Source: Rhizoctonia solani
Taxonomy: Eukaryota > Basidiomycota > Agaricomycetes > Cantharellales > Ceratobasidiaceae
Length of the DNA: 64,000 bases
Direction: 5' to 3'
Assembly (NCBI RefSeq): GCF_016906535.1
Contig: NC_057380.1
Span: forward strand, 1,798,001-1,862,000
The notes under the pieces: model-generated
Databases searched by the model: none
The model's input: the letters and a program-made list of their open reading frames with translations, nothing else
What the model was told of the DNA's origin: nothing
Translations under genes and position numbers: made by a program
Shown here: piece by piece, positions 12,011 to 25,423 of the stretch
How the letters are laid out: each line of letters opens with the position of its first letter
Position numbering within the stretch: position 1 is the stretch's first letter

Positions 12011-13879
12011 ATGGTACGGCATACATCGCCGTCTGATCCAGTCCCCAACCGATCCTCAAAAGGCTGTCTCACGTGTAGACAAAGGTCAGTTCGAGTAGAG
12101 CCATGTTTTGTCCCTCTTAGTCACCTCTTGGATTTTCCTAGAAAGAAGAAGTGCGACGAAAGAAAGCCAGAGTGCGAGAGATGTGCTCTCGGTGGATTCA
12201 ACTGTCTGGGCTATTCCCACCTGAGTGGATCCAAGGTATTATTATCCAAGCACAGGGATAATGATGCCACGCACAGTGCCGGAACTTCAAGCCATTATTT
12301 ACCCAGAATGAACCCGCCTCCAAATATTCCCCGGAGCAGGACTCTTCTTCGTATTCGAGTGATCAGGTGTGTTGGCCAACAACAGCGCCTGAGAACATCT
12401 TTTCCGGCTCTCCCACTCTCGATGGCGTTGGGTTCTGGCAACAGGAGCAGCAACACGTCTATCTACGAACCAAAGCGTATACCAATTAATCCGCAACTGG
12501 ACCCGTTCGATCTCGACAGTATGAAGAGCCTGATTTTAGTCCAATGTAAGTACACTTCTTGAAAAGTTCTTGGTGAAACATGCCTCTAAGTTTCTCCTCA
12601 GATACACGGCTTGCACATCGAATAGCTTTCCGTCCATTCCCATATCCGGTCGAATTGGGCCTCACTAACTACCTCGTACGAGGCTCCCATCTCATCTGCA
12701 AGACCTTGTATCTTGGTGCGAGAATATCCCAGGCGTTGCTCGACGACACCAACTGGCAAGGGTATAGGTTGGATAGATACCTTCCACAATCGAATCCTGG
12801 AACCCAGTCTGCCTTGTGGAGAGCAATGTGCCACCTAGCCGATCGCTTGGCTGCAAACTGCAATGTGAGTAGATCTCTCCTTTATTTATCCTGGCACTAC
12901 TGACACCAAAAGCTCGCAGTATATGCTTCATGATTCTGAACAGCTCAATTGGATATACGATCTTCCGAAAGGCGCACCGATGTTTCTTCAGCTGGCCGTA
13001 AAATATCCTGATTTATGGACGGGAGATTCAGCTTTCACTTTCCCGGCGCTTCACGGACCAAGGCACGAGTTGGGCAAGTTCACACTTATGGACACGGTTT
13101 CTGCTCTGTCGTTCGGCATCGCACCTTTGATTCGCTATGACACTATCTTGGTCCAAACGACCACAGGCCACGCAAAGACTTATTCTTGGAGCCTGCATTT
13201 GCTTGCCCCATTGTTGTTCTGATAGCGCTTGCTCGGGTCAATGCGCACAGGGCGTCACGGCTCATGAATCAAGATGCCACAAGTGCGCATGGACTCGAAG
13301 AGTGCGAAGCAGCCGTTCGAAAATGGAAAGCGCCGGTCGACTACAACGACCAGCCGTCTAAGATTGTCACTCGCCTGGCAGTCCAGGAGGCTTGGAGGCA
13401 AGCAGCCTTGATATATCTATACATGGTTGGAGTCGTTTAGTTTGGGACGTGACCAGCATTGATAGTGGGTTGTTAGGGAATGTGCGAGGCGAGATCGTGT
13501 GACGGCCGTGTTGAACCGCTAGTGCAGCAAGTTGCGCAACTGGCAAGTGCTGTTGAGGCTGGTAGTCCATTGGAGACGCATTTATTTATCCCATGTCTGA
13601 TTGTAAGTGTTATACCATAAATACTTGGTCGGTCGCTAACAGATAGCCGTACTGCACGCCACAGGCTGGGGTAGCTGGCGAAAAGAAAGGCACCGTGCGA
13701 TCCTCCGCAAGAAGATCCAGGCATCTCAGAAGACCGATGCCTGTCTGTTGCGCGGAGCGGACTTTTCGTTTGTGCTTGACCACCTTTGGCATGGAGCAGG
13801 CTCTGGAGGAAGTCCGGTAACGTGGGGCGACTATGTGAACTCACGATGTTTGGTTTTGCCTATACCCGCCGAGGTATGA
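12011..13879 (+). CDS. Zn2Cys6 regulator, tandem copy 3
   Basis: Third tandem paralogue. ATG 12011 (or 12002) leads into VRHTSPSDPVPNRSSKGCLT; after a 57-nt intron (about 12084-12140) KKKCDERKPECERCALGGF completes the C6 zinc cluster. The intron is a multiple of three and has no in-frame stop, so retaining it would lengthen the spacing inside the cluster without breaking the frame. Later exons carry LYLGARISQALLDDTN, LADRLAANCN, QLNWIYDLPKGAPMFLQLAV, RHELGKFTLMDTVSALSFGI, ACPIVVLIALARVNAHRASR, IVTRLAVQEAWRQAALIYLY and FVLDHLWHGAGSGGSPVTWG, ending VLPIPAEV and TGA 13877-13879. The frame shifts near 13140-13165 compared with copy 2. It may be a functional gene with a consensus error, or an early pseudogene. 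Confidence 0.74.
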
Positions 13880-14569
13880 TGAACGCTTAGTGTGGTCGTG
13901 GGTATTCTATGGTTTTTTTTTAGTGTTTATGATTATGCGGCTACTTGTTCTTAAGATGTATGTGTACTTTAATTCCAGACAGCTGTCCCGGTCTCCTGTC
14001 TTGTGTGTCTGGTAATATAGCCCGGCGTTGCATCCTGGGATTCGATTGATTCGGGAGGAGAGGCCTAGGGCGCACTGGTGCATGTCGGTTAATCATAATC
14101 TAGTCTATCATATGTGGGTCACATTACTACACTCTAGATACACGGCATATCCGCCAGCTTATATGTCAGGATGTAGTTTATTTCAGCCGACGGGACAGAA
14201 AGTGTTTGATAGAAAACAAGCACTACGCATAATTCTATGGTCAGGGCAAGCCGAGAAAATATACCAGAATAAACGTCCAGCCCGCGTCTGGAGGGAAAAA
14301 GCAGGGCTCATCGTGGAGTACTTCGTGATTCATGCTAAGCACGACTGAGCAAGGACTTGCCGCAAAATCTCACCCGAAATGAAGCAAGCAAGAGAGTCAT
14401 CTTTATTTCCAATCAGATATTGGTGAGCGACTCGGAGCTGGTGTTTCCACTAACGCCGATAAGATAGACACTAGACGCCCAAACCGGCCCACCCACGTGT
14501 CTCTGCAACTCTAGATCTCTCTCCCGTCTGTGCCCTACTCAAATTTATATATCCTACATATAGCTCGCT
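13880..14569. other. Intergenic, no supported gene
   Basis: 3' end of Zn2Cys6 copy 3 and the promoter side of the STAND gene. A 106-codon open frame at 14028-14348 has no recognisable domain. A TATATAT-containing stretch at about 14545-14563 lies just before the ATG at 14570 and could serve the STAND gene. Confidence 0.4.
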
Positions 14570-17500
14570 ATGAAGCACATACGAAAGCTACTGAAGTCCC
14601 CAAAGGATGGGAGTCCAAGTCGCGGAAGTCCGTCGAGGCCAGAGACGCCATGGCCGAACAATAGTGTGCGAGGTTCTACTTCCAGGGCTGGCTCGCCGGT
14701 CGCCGTGTCTGCACTTGTATCCAGCCCACTCGTCCCGGTGCCTTCATCGCCTCACATTGAACCCGCTCAGACCAAGCCCACTGGCACTAGCAAGAATAAC
14801 TGGAAGAACCTCGACGCATTTCTGGAAGCGCTGAAGCGCAGCTCCGCATTCTCGCCGCTTGTATCGGCGATCGAAGACCTGAGCTGGTTTATCCGGACCT
14901 ATGAGGTAGCTAACTAGGTGTTTCTGTTCCACGAACGATTCATATGAATGCCATATCTAGAGCGTCTCTACCACGCGCACAGAGTACGATGCTCTGCGGA
15001 TCAAGCTCGAGGGGCTATTCACCAACCTTCGTGTCCATTTTGTCAGTAACACTCCGCCGGCGATAACATCCAGCATAACGAACCTATGCGAGTGCGTGAC
15101 ATTTTAGGTATTGATTCGAACCAATGATGCTAATGGTGCCAAACCCAGAGCCATTCAGATTGAGCTACGGGAGGTCTATGGCACGAAGGACAGGAACGTC
15201 ATATCTCGTTACCTCCAAGCGGAGCAAGATCTCGACAAGATTGTAGGATGCTATCGTCGTATCGAAGACCATCTTGAGAGAGTGATGGTAGGTCTTCCAC
15301 GAGAGATACGAGTAGCGTGCTGACATTCATGGTTGCAAAGATGAACGCAAGCTTGAACACATGGAGGATCGTAGACGGGCAAGCATCAGTGAGTGCATGA
15401 CTCTTTAGTTTAGACAAGTGATGAAGACGCTATCGTATTCTTTCGTTCCTTAGGACGCCAAACTGGATAGACTCAAGCCGTCGATGTCGGCGTGTTACGA
15501 CTCTGCACAGGCAAACGTGGTACAAAGAAGACAATGTGCCGCCAAAACTCGCGAGAAAGTCATATCAGACCTGGAAGCATGGAAAAACAAGCGTGAAGGG
15601 GAAAAGGTGTACTGGGTCAACGGCATGGCCGGGACAGGCAAGACTACTATTGCCACTACACTGTGCTCTACCCTCGACGAAAGATATGAGCTCGGTGCCA
15701 GCTTCTTTTGTACTAGATCTCTTCCGGAATGTCGTGACGTCAAGCTCATTCTACCCACCATTGCATATCAGCTTGCCCGTTTCTCTCAGCCGTTCCGAGG
15801 CGCACTACTTCAGGTCCTGGAGCGAGATACGGACGTACATACCAAACTTCCACAGGTGCAGCTCCGGCGCATGATTCTTGAGCCTCTGCAGAGCGTTGCA
15901 AGAAGCTTACCTAACAATATGGTCGTGGTCATAGATGCGTTGGACGAGTGTGAAGACGGAAATGAAGTCGGCCAAATACTGCAAGTACTACTCGAGAACG
16001 CATCAGCGATCCCTATCAAGTTCCTGGTATCCAGTAGACCAGAGTATCATATCAGACAGAAGATCCGCGAAGCGAAGCTCGAATCGAAGCTGGTCCTCCA
16101 TGACTTGGATGAGAAGATGGTCGAGGCGGATATTGCCACATACCTACGCGCTGAGCTAGCAGAGCTTTCCGTGCCAGTCACCGAAGAACAAATTAGTACG
16201 CTTGTACAGCGGGCGGGTGCTCTGTTTATATATGCCGCTACTGCGATTAGATATATCCGGGGCGGAGACTTGCTAGATCGTTTGGACTCTATTCTGAAGG
16301 CATCAAGTACCGGACAAGGGACTTCCAACCAGACCAAAGAAATCGACCTACTATACGAGATCGTGCTCAAGTCCGCATTTAACGAGGGTCTAGAAGAGGG
16401 CGAGAGAAATCGAATGCAGCTCGTCCTGCACACTGTAGTCTGCGCACAAGAGCCGCTCACTGTGTGCGCGTTAGCAGGGCTCCTCAACCTCACTTCCGCC
16501 AGGGTAAACGCTGCGTTGAAGCCCTTGTGGTCTATCCTACGTGTATCGAACTCAGACGTGGAAGATCGAGTCAGCACGCTACATGCGTCATTCCCAGACT
16601 ATATGCTCAACTCAAGCCGATCCGGAAACTTTGCATGCGATGCGAATGCTCATAACGCCACGCTGGCTAAGCTTTGCTTTGAGCGTATTGAACGACATAT
16701 CCCACAGTTTAACATTTGTAATCTTCCCTCCTCATATCTATTCGATACGGAGGTTCTGGTATTGATGAAGATGTCAAGAGGCATGTGCCTTTAGATCTAT
16801 TGTATGCTTGCCAGTATTGGGCAGCCCATCTCGAACTGGTATAGGGCAAAACCAAGAAGACCAAGTCACTCTCTGCATGGGTTCTATCTGAGAGACTGCT
16901 GCTGTGGATGGAAGTGCTGAACCTTACGGGACGAATCGATAAAGGTTGTACAGGTTAATAAGGCCACATATTGGCTCCAGGTGAGATTTCCAGCTAAGTA
17001 TGGAAGCTCTCCTGAGGACTTGAATAGACAAACATCACCCTGAAACACTATGCTACTTGCCCGTGATGCACGGCGGTTTGTGACCTTGTTCGCTACCAGT
17101 CCTGTATCCAAGTCCACGCCCACATCTACGTCTCCATGCTCGCCTCCTGGCCTCCTGCACAGCCCATTGCCATTGCTACACACAGATCAACTGGGCTTGT
17201 CCAAGTCAAAGGACTCGAAACCACAGAGCGACAACTATCGCTGCTAACATGACTCCAGCTGGATCCCAAGTCTGGTGTGTTGTGTTCCCCAACGGCGCAT
17301 ACATTGCCGCTGGCACGCACGATAAGAGAGTTCTGATATGGGATGCGGTGACCTGCCAGATGACTATCGACCCATTCGGCCCATACCACGCGGTGAGAGC
17401 CATTGCAATCTCGCCGGACAACACTCAGGTCTGCTCTGGCTCTGACGATTGACTATATGCGTCTTGGACATACAAAGCGGAGCACTCATTGCAGGTCCCT

Positions 17501-19322
17501 CAAGGCACACAACGGCAAGATGCGGTCGGTGGACTACTCGCCTGACGGTCGATGGCTTGCTTCGGGATCGCTGACGGTACTGTCTGCATATGGAGTACAT
17601 CCGACTGGCGAATGAAGGGCGAGCCACTCGGCAACCGCGGCAAGAGGTGGGTCAGTTGCGTTCACCCAGCGTACACTTCTGGCGGCCGCATCCGAGTCCG
17701 ACATATATCTCTGGACCCATTCGCAGGGCAAGTCGTTGCGGACCACTCAAGGGTCACACCATCTCATACACTTACTTCATGCCTGACGAAAGGCACATCG
17801 TGTCTGGCTCAGACTGCACGATATGCGTCTGGGATGTCACACACGCAAAGCTGGTAGCAGCCACTCAAGGGCACTCAGAACTGTCGCGCCGTTGCGGTCT
17901 CTCCCGATGGAAGGCTGCTTGTCTCAGCTTCCGAGGATGGAACAATGCGTACCTGGAACACAAGCACCTGGCAGACGCACTCGGTGTTTCGACACTGGCC
18001 TTGTCAGGTCGGTCAGGTTCCTGCCTGATGGCTCGCGCCTTGTCTCTGGCTCTGTTGATGGAACATGCGCATATGGGAGGTGCCGGATGTGCCGATAGGA
18101 CAAGTCATGGATGGTCAATCACCGGCGCATGAACGCTGGGTTAAGGGTGTTTCGTTCTCGCTTGCGGCTCGTATCTCGTATCCGGATCTCCCGATCTGAC
18201 TGTTCGCGTGTGGAATATGCAAGCCGGACAGCCAACATGCACCACTCTCACAGGACACAACGCCTACGTACTCTCAGTCGGCTTCTCGCTCGATAGCAGT
18301 CACATCTACTCAGTATCAATGGACAGGATGATCCATGTGTGGGAACGACAAAGTGGGAAGCTGGAGTACACGATTGGCCCGATAGACACAGATGGCGACT
18401 ACGATCCTTGGTATCAACAGTTCTGGCCAGCTGTACTCATATATGACGACAAGCGAGTGGTGTGCGGGTCGAGGTCAGGACGCATATACGTGTGGAAAGA
18501 TGGCAAGCAGACCCATGAGCTGACCGGACACGACAAAGCAGTATACTCGGTGGCAGTCTCACCTGATGGTCGGACATTTGCGTCAGGTGACGGTGGCGGG
18601 AAGCTGATGATGTGGGATGGTAGTACGGGAGCGCAGCTGCGCAGTATATCTGAAGCGCATACTTACCGCATTGCATCTATCGCATACTCCCATGATGGCG
18701 GTCTTCTTGCTTCTGGCTCTTATGACATGACTATAAGTCTGTGGAACACATATACATGGCAGCCCATCGGCGATCCGCTTCGAGGCCACAGCGACAGAGT
18801 TCGATGTGTTGCATTCTCGTCTCAGGGTGACAAGTTAGCGTCTGGTTCTGTTGACAAGACGATACGGATATGGGATGTAGAAAGCAGGACATCGATTGCA
18901 GTGCTCGAAGGACACACGGGCTATGTACTGTCAGTAATGTTCTCGCCGAACGGGGCTTATGTTGTCTCTGGCTCGGCCGATACCACGATACGGGTATGGA
19001 ATGCACCCACGTCAAGCAGGTGTGCGAGCATCGTTAACTCGTTTAACTAGCTACTCACTTTTATCTGTCGCACACGCATTTCTATGAAGCTGCTAATGCT
19101 GCCAGCGCTCAGGACATACAACAAAGTCAAAGCCTGAACTGGAAGATCCACGAGGACGGATGGGTTCGCGATAGTCGCGACCACCTGCTTTTCTGGGTGC
19201 CACCTGACTTACGTGGCGCTCTCCTGATGCCTCAGAACACCATGCTGATGTCACGCCAAGGCAAGACCGAACTTGAGCTTACGAACGCTAAGATTGGGAA
19301 TGAGTGGGAAGCGTGTCACTGA
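14570..19322 (+). CDS. NACHT-WD40 STAND protein (HET-E-like), frame disrupted in the WD region
   Basis: STAND NTPases of this build act in fungal non-self recognition and heterokaryon incompatibility. ATG 14570 opens a Ser/Pro-rich head, then exons 14570-14905, 14961-15091, 15149-15287, 15341-15388 and 15454 onward; the joins give IELREVYGTKDRNVISRYLQ. The NACHT core has Walker A GMAGTGKTTIATTL (about 15622-15663), Walker B MVVVIDALDECEDG (about 15919-15960) and the sensor-like LVSSRPEYHIRQK. The frame shifts near 16755 and a TAG follows at about 16842. WD40 repeats follow in changing frames (SPDNTQVCSGSDD, SPDGRWLASGSL), then a clean 280-codon block at 18208-19050 holding about six repeats such as HTGYVLSVMFSPNGAYVVSG. 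A last exon from about 19105 gives the tail EDGWVRDSRDHLLFWVPPDL, with TGA at 19320-19322. At least five breaks lie between 16.7 and 18.2 kb, so it may be a pseudogene. Confidence 0.78.
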
Positions 19323-20411
19323 CCATTACTGACCATTGTGAGTGTTAGTGCACCTTTCGGGCCAGACACTGAATGAGCCAACACTTGATTTATTTAGTTC
19401 TTCAGTTGCAAATGGTTCATGGCAGGATGCCTTGAAAGTGATAATTACCATTCATATGTACCGTTGTCTTGAACTCATTTTAATGTGACATGCATACGCG
19501 ACATAATGCTATCATATTGTATTCGGCTAGATACTCTAACAGCGCTTGATCATGTGCGACAACCGTTAGACTCCACATGTAATGGCTGCATTAGCCACTA
19601 CGTATTCTCCTCTGGCTTATCTTTTGCCGCTACTCGCCAGTTCTGCGCTATGTAACAAGCCTGACTATTCTTTAGATGACGTCCACAATTCACTGACTTT
19701 GCCTGTAGCATCACTGGTATCCACATTTTCCGCACATGAAGTTCAAGATGCTCGTAGTTCCATCTCAGAGTGATTGCACAGGCAAACAAACAACTATGCT
19801 TCACTCGATACGTGACTTTACGGTGAGCCCCCAAAGCACGACCTTTTGTACGCAACCAGCCGCACTTAACTACCTTATATGCAGGGTCCTGGCAAAGTGT
19901 TAAATCCGGCCGGCATTTCCATAGATCCACATTCTTAGCCCCCTTGTGTGCTTTCGAGCTGCGGCCCCGATGTTCCTGGATGTGGATGCTTGGCAAAAAC
20001 TTGGACGCCATGGGTATTTCCCTGCACTTTGGGTGGCTCACCATACTCATAGCTTTGACTAAGAGTCAGCACTCAGTTGCGAATTCCAAATCACATTAGT
20101 ACGACTCGGATCATGATCGACATTTCTTTGGTCTACCAACACTTGCATATATGCACCAGCTGTAAGCGAAGTCCTTGCTACACCGGTACAACGCAATCTG
20201 TTCATTCGAATCCGACTTTGCTTTCCACACCCATGTGAAGGAATCAAATCATCACGTGCTCAACGAACAAACCTGCCACCTCGATGATATCGTCCACGGC
20301 TTCTATTTGCCAAAAACCAATCCTCTGGTGGGGACTGGCGCATAACATTGGTAGACAGTGGTATATATCTGAATAATTGAACGTATATCAATAGCCCATA
20401 GCAATATCCTC
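19323..20411. other. Intergenic, no supported gene
   Basis: Space between the STAND gene and the TAPT1-like gene. The 63-codon frame at 19582-19773 and a 150-codon minus-strand frame at 19598-20050 show no domain and no splice pattern. Confidence 0.45.
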
Positions 20412-22780
20412 ATGCCTAGCACCAGCACTCGGCGCACCGTCTCCCCGCTTCGCCGAGTAACTCCCACCAACTCAGACGCTCGTAACCTACGCGCGCGCAG
20501 AAGTACATCTTCATCCTCGGCTACGCCCTCTAAAGCCAAGAATCCGGACTATGGGCGTTTCACGCCGCTTGCATCCCAACCACAGACCATATCCTCCAAC
20601 GCGGGCAATGCACCCTCCGAGCTTGTTCGCTTCTACCCAACGCCTAGTCCACCTCCTTTGATCTAGAGCCTCTTCCTGTGCCCGTAGTCACGTCTAAGTC
20701 GACGCCTTTGTTGGAAGAACGGATGACGTATACTTCTCTCCCATCACGCCTGTGCTTGGAGCGACGATACCTGAGTTCTCAGCGACAGCCAGACCCGAGT
20801 CTGTCGATCCGAGCTTCGCATCCCAGAGCGCGAAGTCGATCATGAGCCCTTTTCGCTATGGGACTACCTGAGGGAAGAGCTGCTTGCGACAGATTTCGAT
20901 TCACACAGAGCTCAAGTGGGAAAGAGTCAGCAACTTCCTGAACATACCGATTGCTATCGAAAAGGTATGTCGATGGCGGGTGTCAAAGTCAGCTGCGCAC
21001 TAACCTCGGTCAGATTGTTGGGTTCGGCTATTCTGTGTTTGGACTCGTTCCTGCATACGTTTACCATCCAGCCTATTCGATTTTTTCTCGCCGCATGCGA
21101 CTGTTCGTCAACTGCATCACGTTCTCCAAGTGATTTTATCTATAGATTCGTTGAGTCGAAACTGATGATCACAGGCACACACTTCCACCTTCTCAAAAAG
21201 CCGACCTGCTGCGAGTGTTGATTATGATTTGGCAATGTCAACCCTTATTCCTCTGACGGACGCCAGCAAGATATACCATTCCATCCGCGGTCAAGACAAC
21301 ATCAAATATATGTTATATACAATGCCCTGGAGGTAAATTGGTACCCACTCACCATCCAGGTACAAACTTACCATCCTCCAGATTGCCGACCGGTGTGCAC
21401 ATCATTTGGCCAAGACATCCTTGACTGTCTATTTTCGCGCTCGACGCTTCTGGCGCTAACGTATCGGCTCCCTCTAACCTCCCAGACGCTGCGGCCCTTT
21501 CTGTACTTTGGACTGGCCAGCTGTTATCTCGGTAGGCAACCATCGTATCCAGATGATACCACTAATATATTGCTCAGTCCTTCATTCGCTCGTTTTGGTA
21601 TACCAGCTGATCTCGCTCAACGTTGCTATCAACTCTTACGATAATGCGCTGCTGACATTGCTGATCTCGAACCAGTTTGTGGAAATCAAGGGAAGCGTGT
21701 TCAAAAAGTTTGAAAAAGACAACCTCTTCCAGATCACATGTGCAGGTGTGTGTCACACATTTCTCGTGGCGATTGACTGACGTCGCCGGACATAGATATC
21801 GTCGAGAGGTTCCAGCTGTCGTCGATGCTTCTTGTGATCGCATTACGGAATACAATTGAGCTGTCGTCGGACAGCTTTGACTTGGAAAGCTCGGGACTAC
21901 CCCAGAGCTTCAAGGTGAACTTTCTGAGTGGGATAGGCGGAGGAGGATCTGGGCCATCTTTTCGGCAAGTCGCGTACTGGGGTCAACTGCCTGAGAGTAA
22001 CTATCAGACAGCCAGTGATGACGGTGTTGCTATCGGAGCTAGTGGTCGACTGGCTCAAGCATGCGTTTATCACGAAGTTCAATCACATCCGCCCTCGGTC
22101 TACGAGCGATATACTGACGTGCTCTGTCGAGATCTGCTCGCCAGCGGCAGTCGCAGACGATCTCGTAAGGTGGTTTGACTCTATCTTGTATATCCAATAT
22201 ATCCAATATCAATGCCTTCTATCACGACTAGAATACATACGTCGACCAATCGCCACTCGTCGCTCGACGTCTTGGCCTTCCTACTCTGCCGCTTGCTGTA
22301 CTCGTTCTTCTCATTGGTTCCCAGCTGTCAGCAAATGTGATGTCGCTGCACGAATGGAACTGGACGTGGGAGCGAGCGACGCAGTGTGCAGTGCTGGGGG
22401 TCTGATTTGGCTATGGTGAGGCATACTTTACCCAAATTGGGACTAAATTAATCGGCGGGCAGTTTGGTAACGATCAAGTTGATGCTCGGGGTCAACCTTC
22501 TCGTCTATGCTACGAGCCGTAAGAAATACATGGATACACGGGTTCAAGAAGACGAAGATGTGAACAAGTTTGGGCGGAATCCGATTGGGGAGGGGAAGGA
22601 AGAACAGGTGAGGCGGTTGGTGGCCCGTGGAGCATACCCTAACCGGACAATCAGGGCTACAATCGGGAGCTCAAGACTCTACTGAATCGCAAGGCGGATG
22701 ATGCGGGTGGAGGAGCAGCGCGGAAAAAAGTGGCGCTGGAGGATCTGACTAGGTTCACTATGGTCAAGCGGATTTGGTAG
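20412..22780 (+). CDS. TAPT1/Emp65-like multi-pass membrane protein, many frameshifts
   Basis: TAPT1-family proteins (yeast Emp65) are multi-pass membrane proteins; the yeast member is in the ER. ATG 20412 gives a Ser/Arg-rich cytosolic head, then FSLWDYLREELLATDF, NFLNIPIAIEK, an intron (20966 to about 21013), a first membrane block with LDSFLHTFTIQPIRFFLA, IYHSIRGQDNIK, FGQDILDCLFSRSTLLALTY and YQLISLNVAINSYDNALLTL. The family signature NQFVEIKGSVFKKFEKDNLF is at about 21668-21727. It continues with LSSMLLVIALRNTIELSSD and ends ALEDLTRFTMVKRIW with TAG 22778-22780. The reading frame breaks at least five times by small indels (near 20661, 20729, 20850, 20905, 21035 and 21400). A conserved single-copy-type gene with this pattern suggests consensus errors, but a pseudogene is possible. 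The fold assignment rests on the signature and the order of blocks. Confidence 0.75.
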
Positions 22781-25423
22781 GCTAGAGAGCTAGTAAACCA
22801 GCTGCGACTTCTTCCACCGAAACTACCTTCTTTTCTGCTTGCCTGAAAACATGCTTTGTTATCTGCGATATTAGCTTTATCATATGGCTGATGTACCTGT
22901 CGCATACCTGGTAAATATCACTTGTATCCCTCATCCCATCTCGCACTTGCTCGTCCTTGGCCCTGGAATGCCTGTACGGCCTCGCTGTCTTCCTCAGCTG
23001 TTTTGTCTTTGTGTTTTGCCTTTTAGCAGCAGGCATTGTATCCTAGGAAAGAAGCGTCGCTAGTCGAACGTCTGATCGCCGTGCTCCTCAAGTCTAAAAA
23101 AATGCAAGCGCAGATCAAACCAAAAAGGTTTCTAGAGCCCGGGTCACGTGGCATGTGGAGCACGGTTTTGTGGGGTTGGGGATTCTCTGGGCGCGGCACG
23201 AGCTTTTAGACGTCGTGTGCCTGTCCTTCAGTTTTAAAGAGCTGTGCTGCGGCCGCTTACCTGGGGCCCTGGGCTGTTGGGTTATCATGGGCCGAGATGT
23301 AGTTATTGGGAGGGCTATTTCCATTTTTATTCGCGCAATGCAGCGATCAAATGACAGGGATGGCCGTGCGGCGCGCGGGCGTATTGCTCGGTGCATTGTT
23401 AGGTATTGGGGTGTACGAGCTTGAAGCATACCGAGGCTGCGAAAGGACTGTAATGTACTAGTACTGTAGGGCAGCTCGGCGACTCGGTGGATGTATGTTG
23501 TACATTCAGGGAATGCACCCGCCGAACTACAACGAAGCACAGTCATCACTTTAGTCATGATCATCAAGAACGGCGATACAACGCTCCGAGGTCCGTATGC
23601 TTTGACGTACATCATAGAACTACGGTCGAACACCTTGCATGATCAGGTTCCTGGCTAAGCGTGAGGGTAGGATTCGTACGATCGTTGCTGTACCACTTGG
23701 TCGACGAGGTATTTTGGTACTTGGCGAGGGAAGACCCCACCCATCCCACCATCCCACTTGCGCGATCGTTGCAGTTGGGTTTCCCCACGGAGTACCCCGC
23801 ACTGGCACGCATATACCCTCTAAACCCCGATACGCAGCAAACGCCGATTTACGATGCATATACCGTACATCACTCTGAACACCGATGACCCGGGAATTGC
23901 CTTGCGCTGGCACCCAGAGTGAATCCCGATCTCTCTCGCCCACTCTCACAGTACGCCCGTGAGTGACTCTGCTTCACGTACGACTCCTAATCCGCCCCCG
24001 GCCACTCAGAGCTGGAATTTGCATTTTAAGGTTTTTTGCCTTTTCTAGGTCCCGACCGATATCCGTCCTGTGCAACCGATCCGGCCCATGATCATTATTC
24101 GCTACGAGCCGATTTCTGCTCCTTGTCAGTTGTACATCTTAACGGGTATATACATATAAGATTATTTGGTTCGGAGTATGTACTAGGAACCCGCGCCGCA
24201 CGACCGATTCGTACACTCGTTCCGATACCGGTCTTTCCCGATCGCGGCTTCCTTGCCCCCCCTATTCAAGTTGGTTCATTTTAGTCCAAACAGGTGACAA
24301 GGTGTATAGACTCGATTTGACAGGGGGCGCTTTGTCATTTATGTACGGTGGTGATTTATAAGTGAGGGAGGCGTATGACGTGTAATGAATTGTATAGCTC
24401 GGGGATGTATGTGGAAGATGAGTGTGTAGGCTGGATAATCATACATGATATCGGTGTGTACGTATGCGGGGCTAAGGAGGCGCGAGAATTCGAAGTATAC
24501 AGGGGGGAGGGGTTCGTATCTCAAAAGCGACATATTCCGATCTCATGATCGGGTGTATCCGTCGTGAGTAGCCGGAGACGGGGGCAGGGGCGGTCAGGGA
24601 CGAGTCTATCTCGATGGTATGTGGGTGTATGTATGTGTGCGTGTGAGAACTTGTGGCATGTGTATCCGTATCCTTGAAGCTTGTTATCAAGGGGTACACA
24701 AGGCAAGTGCACGCTTGGTGTGTCATCTTGTTCTTTTCGTATGAAGGTTGTGGTCGTCGATTTGTATAGTCAGCTAAAGGTTTATCTTTATCGCCACGGT
24801 CCTACGTGTCGCCAAAGTTTAGGTTTGTGGGAAGTATCGTTTGCGATTGATACGCCGAGAGGTAACGTACATATTCTGGGAGGTGGATATGGAGTGCACC
24901 GCATCTATGGACTCGTACATGTGCAGTCAGTGCATTGTATATAGTGTACCGACTGTATAGCAATGTACCCGACGATAAGACGTTAGCCCGGTATGTGATA
25001 CGCCCAGGTCATTTACGATTACGACCGGAGCCGAGAGCAGAATGATCTACCCACAGACGCGATGAGAGTTCGAATGCCTAGACCATGAATAAAGGGGCTG
25101 GTGGGTGGCGGATGGTATTGTTGCCACGGGTGACGTTGTGATAGTACAATAGGACGATAGTATACTTTATGATTAACATGGAAGTGGGAAGGAATTGCAA
25201 GTGTTCATTAGATTAGACAAGAAGATCCTACGTCACGCCTGGTATCCAGCGCAAAAAACCAAAACGGGGGTGAAACAAACAAACCAAACACGGCCAAAAG
25301 CGCTCACGAGCGATTGGCAAATGGGTGATTCCGCGGAAGGGAAGGTGGCTGGGGTCCTGAGGGTTGGGAGGTCATATTGTGAGAGGGCACGAGACGAGGG
25401 GAGGGAAGTGAATAGGTAAAACG
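22781..25423. other. 2.6-kb intergenic region upstream of the Cdc24-like gene
   Basis: No gene I can support. The longest open frames (172 codons minus at 23115-23633; 109 codons minus at 23620-23949) have no domains and overlap frames of similar length on the other strand, as expected by chance in GC-rich sequence. A GT-rich microsatellite-like stretch (TATGTG/TGTGCG repeats) lies at about 24615-24650. Part of this region is probably the promoter and 5' leader of the Cdc24-like gene. Confidence 0.45.

Noticed and set aside
15495..16577. Minus-strand frames opposite the NACHT exon
   Set aside because: Shadows of the coding strand.
23115..23949. 172- and 109-codon minus-strand frames
   Set aside because: Overlap similarly long plus-strand frames in GC-rich sequence; no motif.
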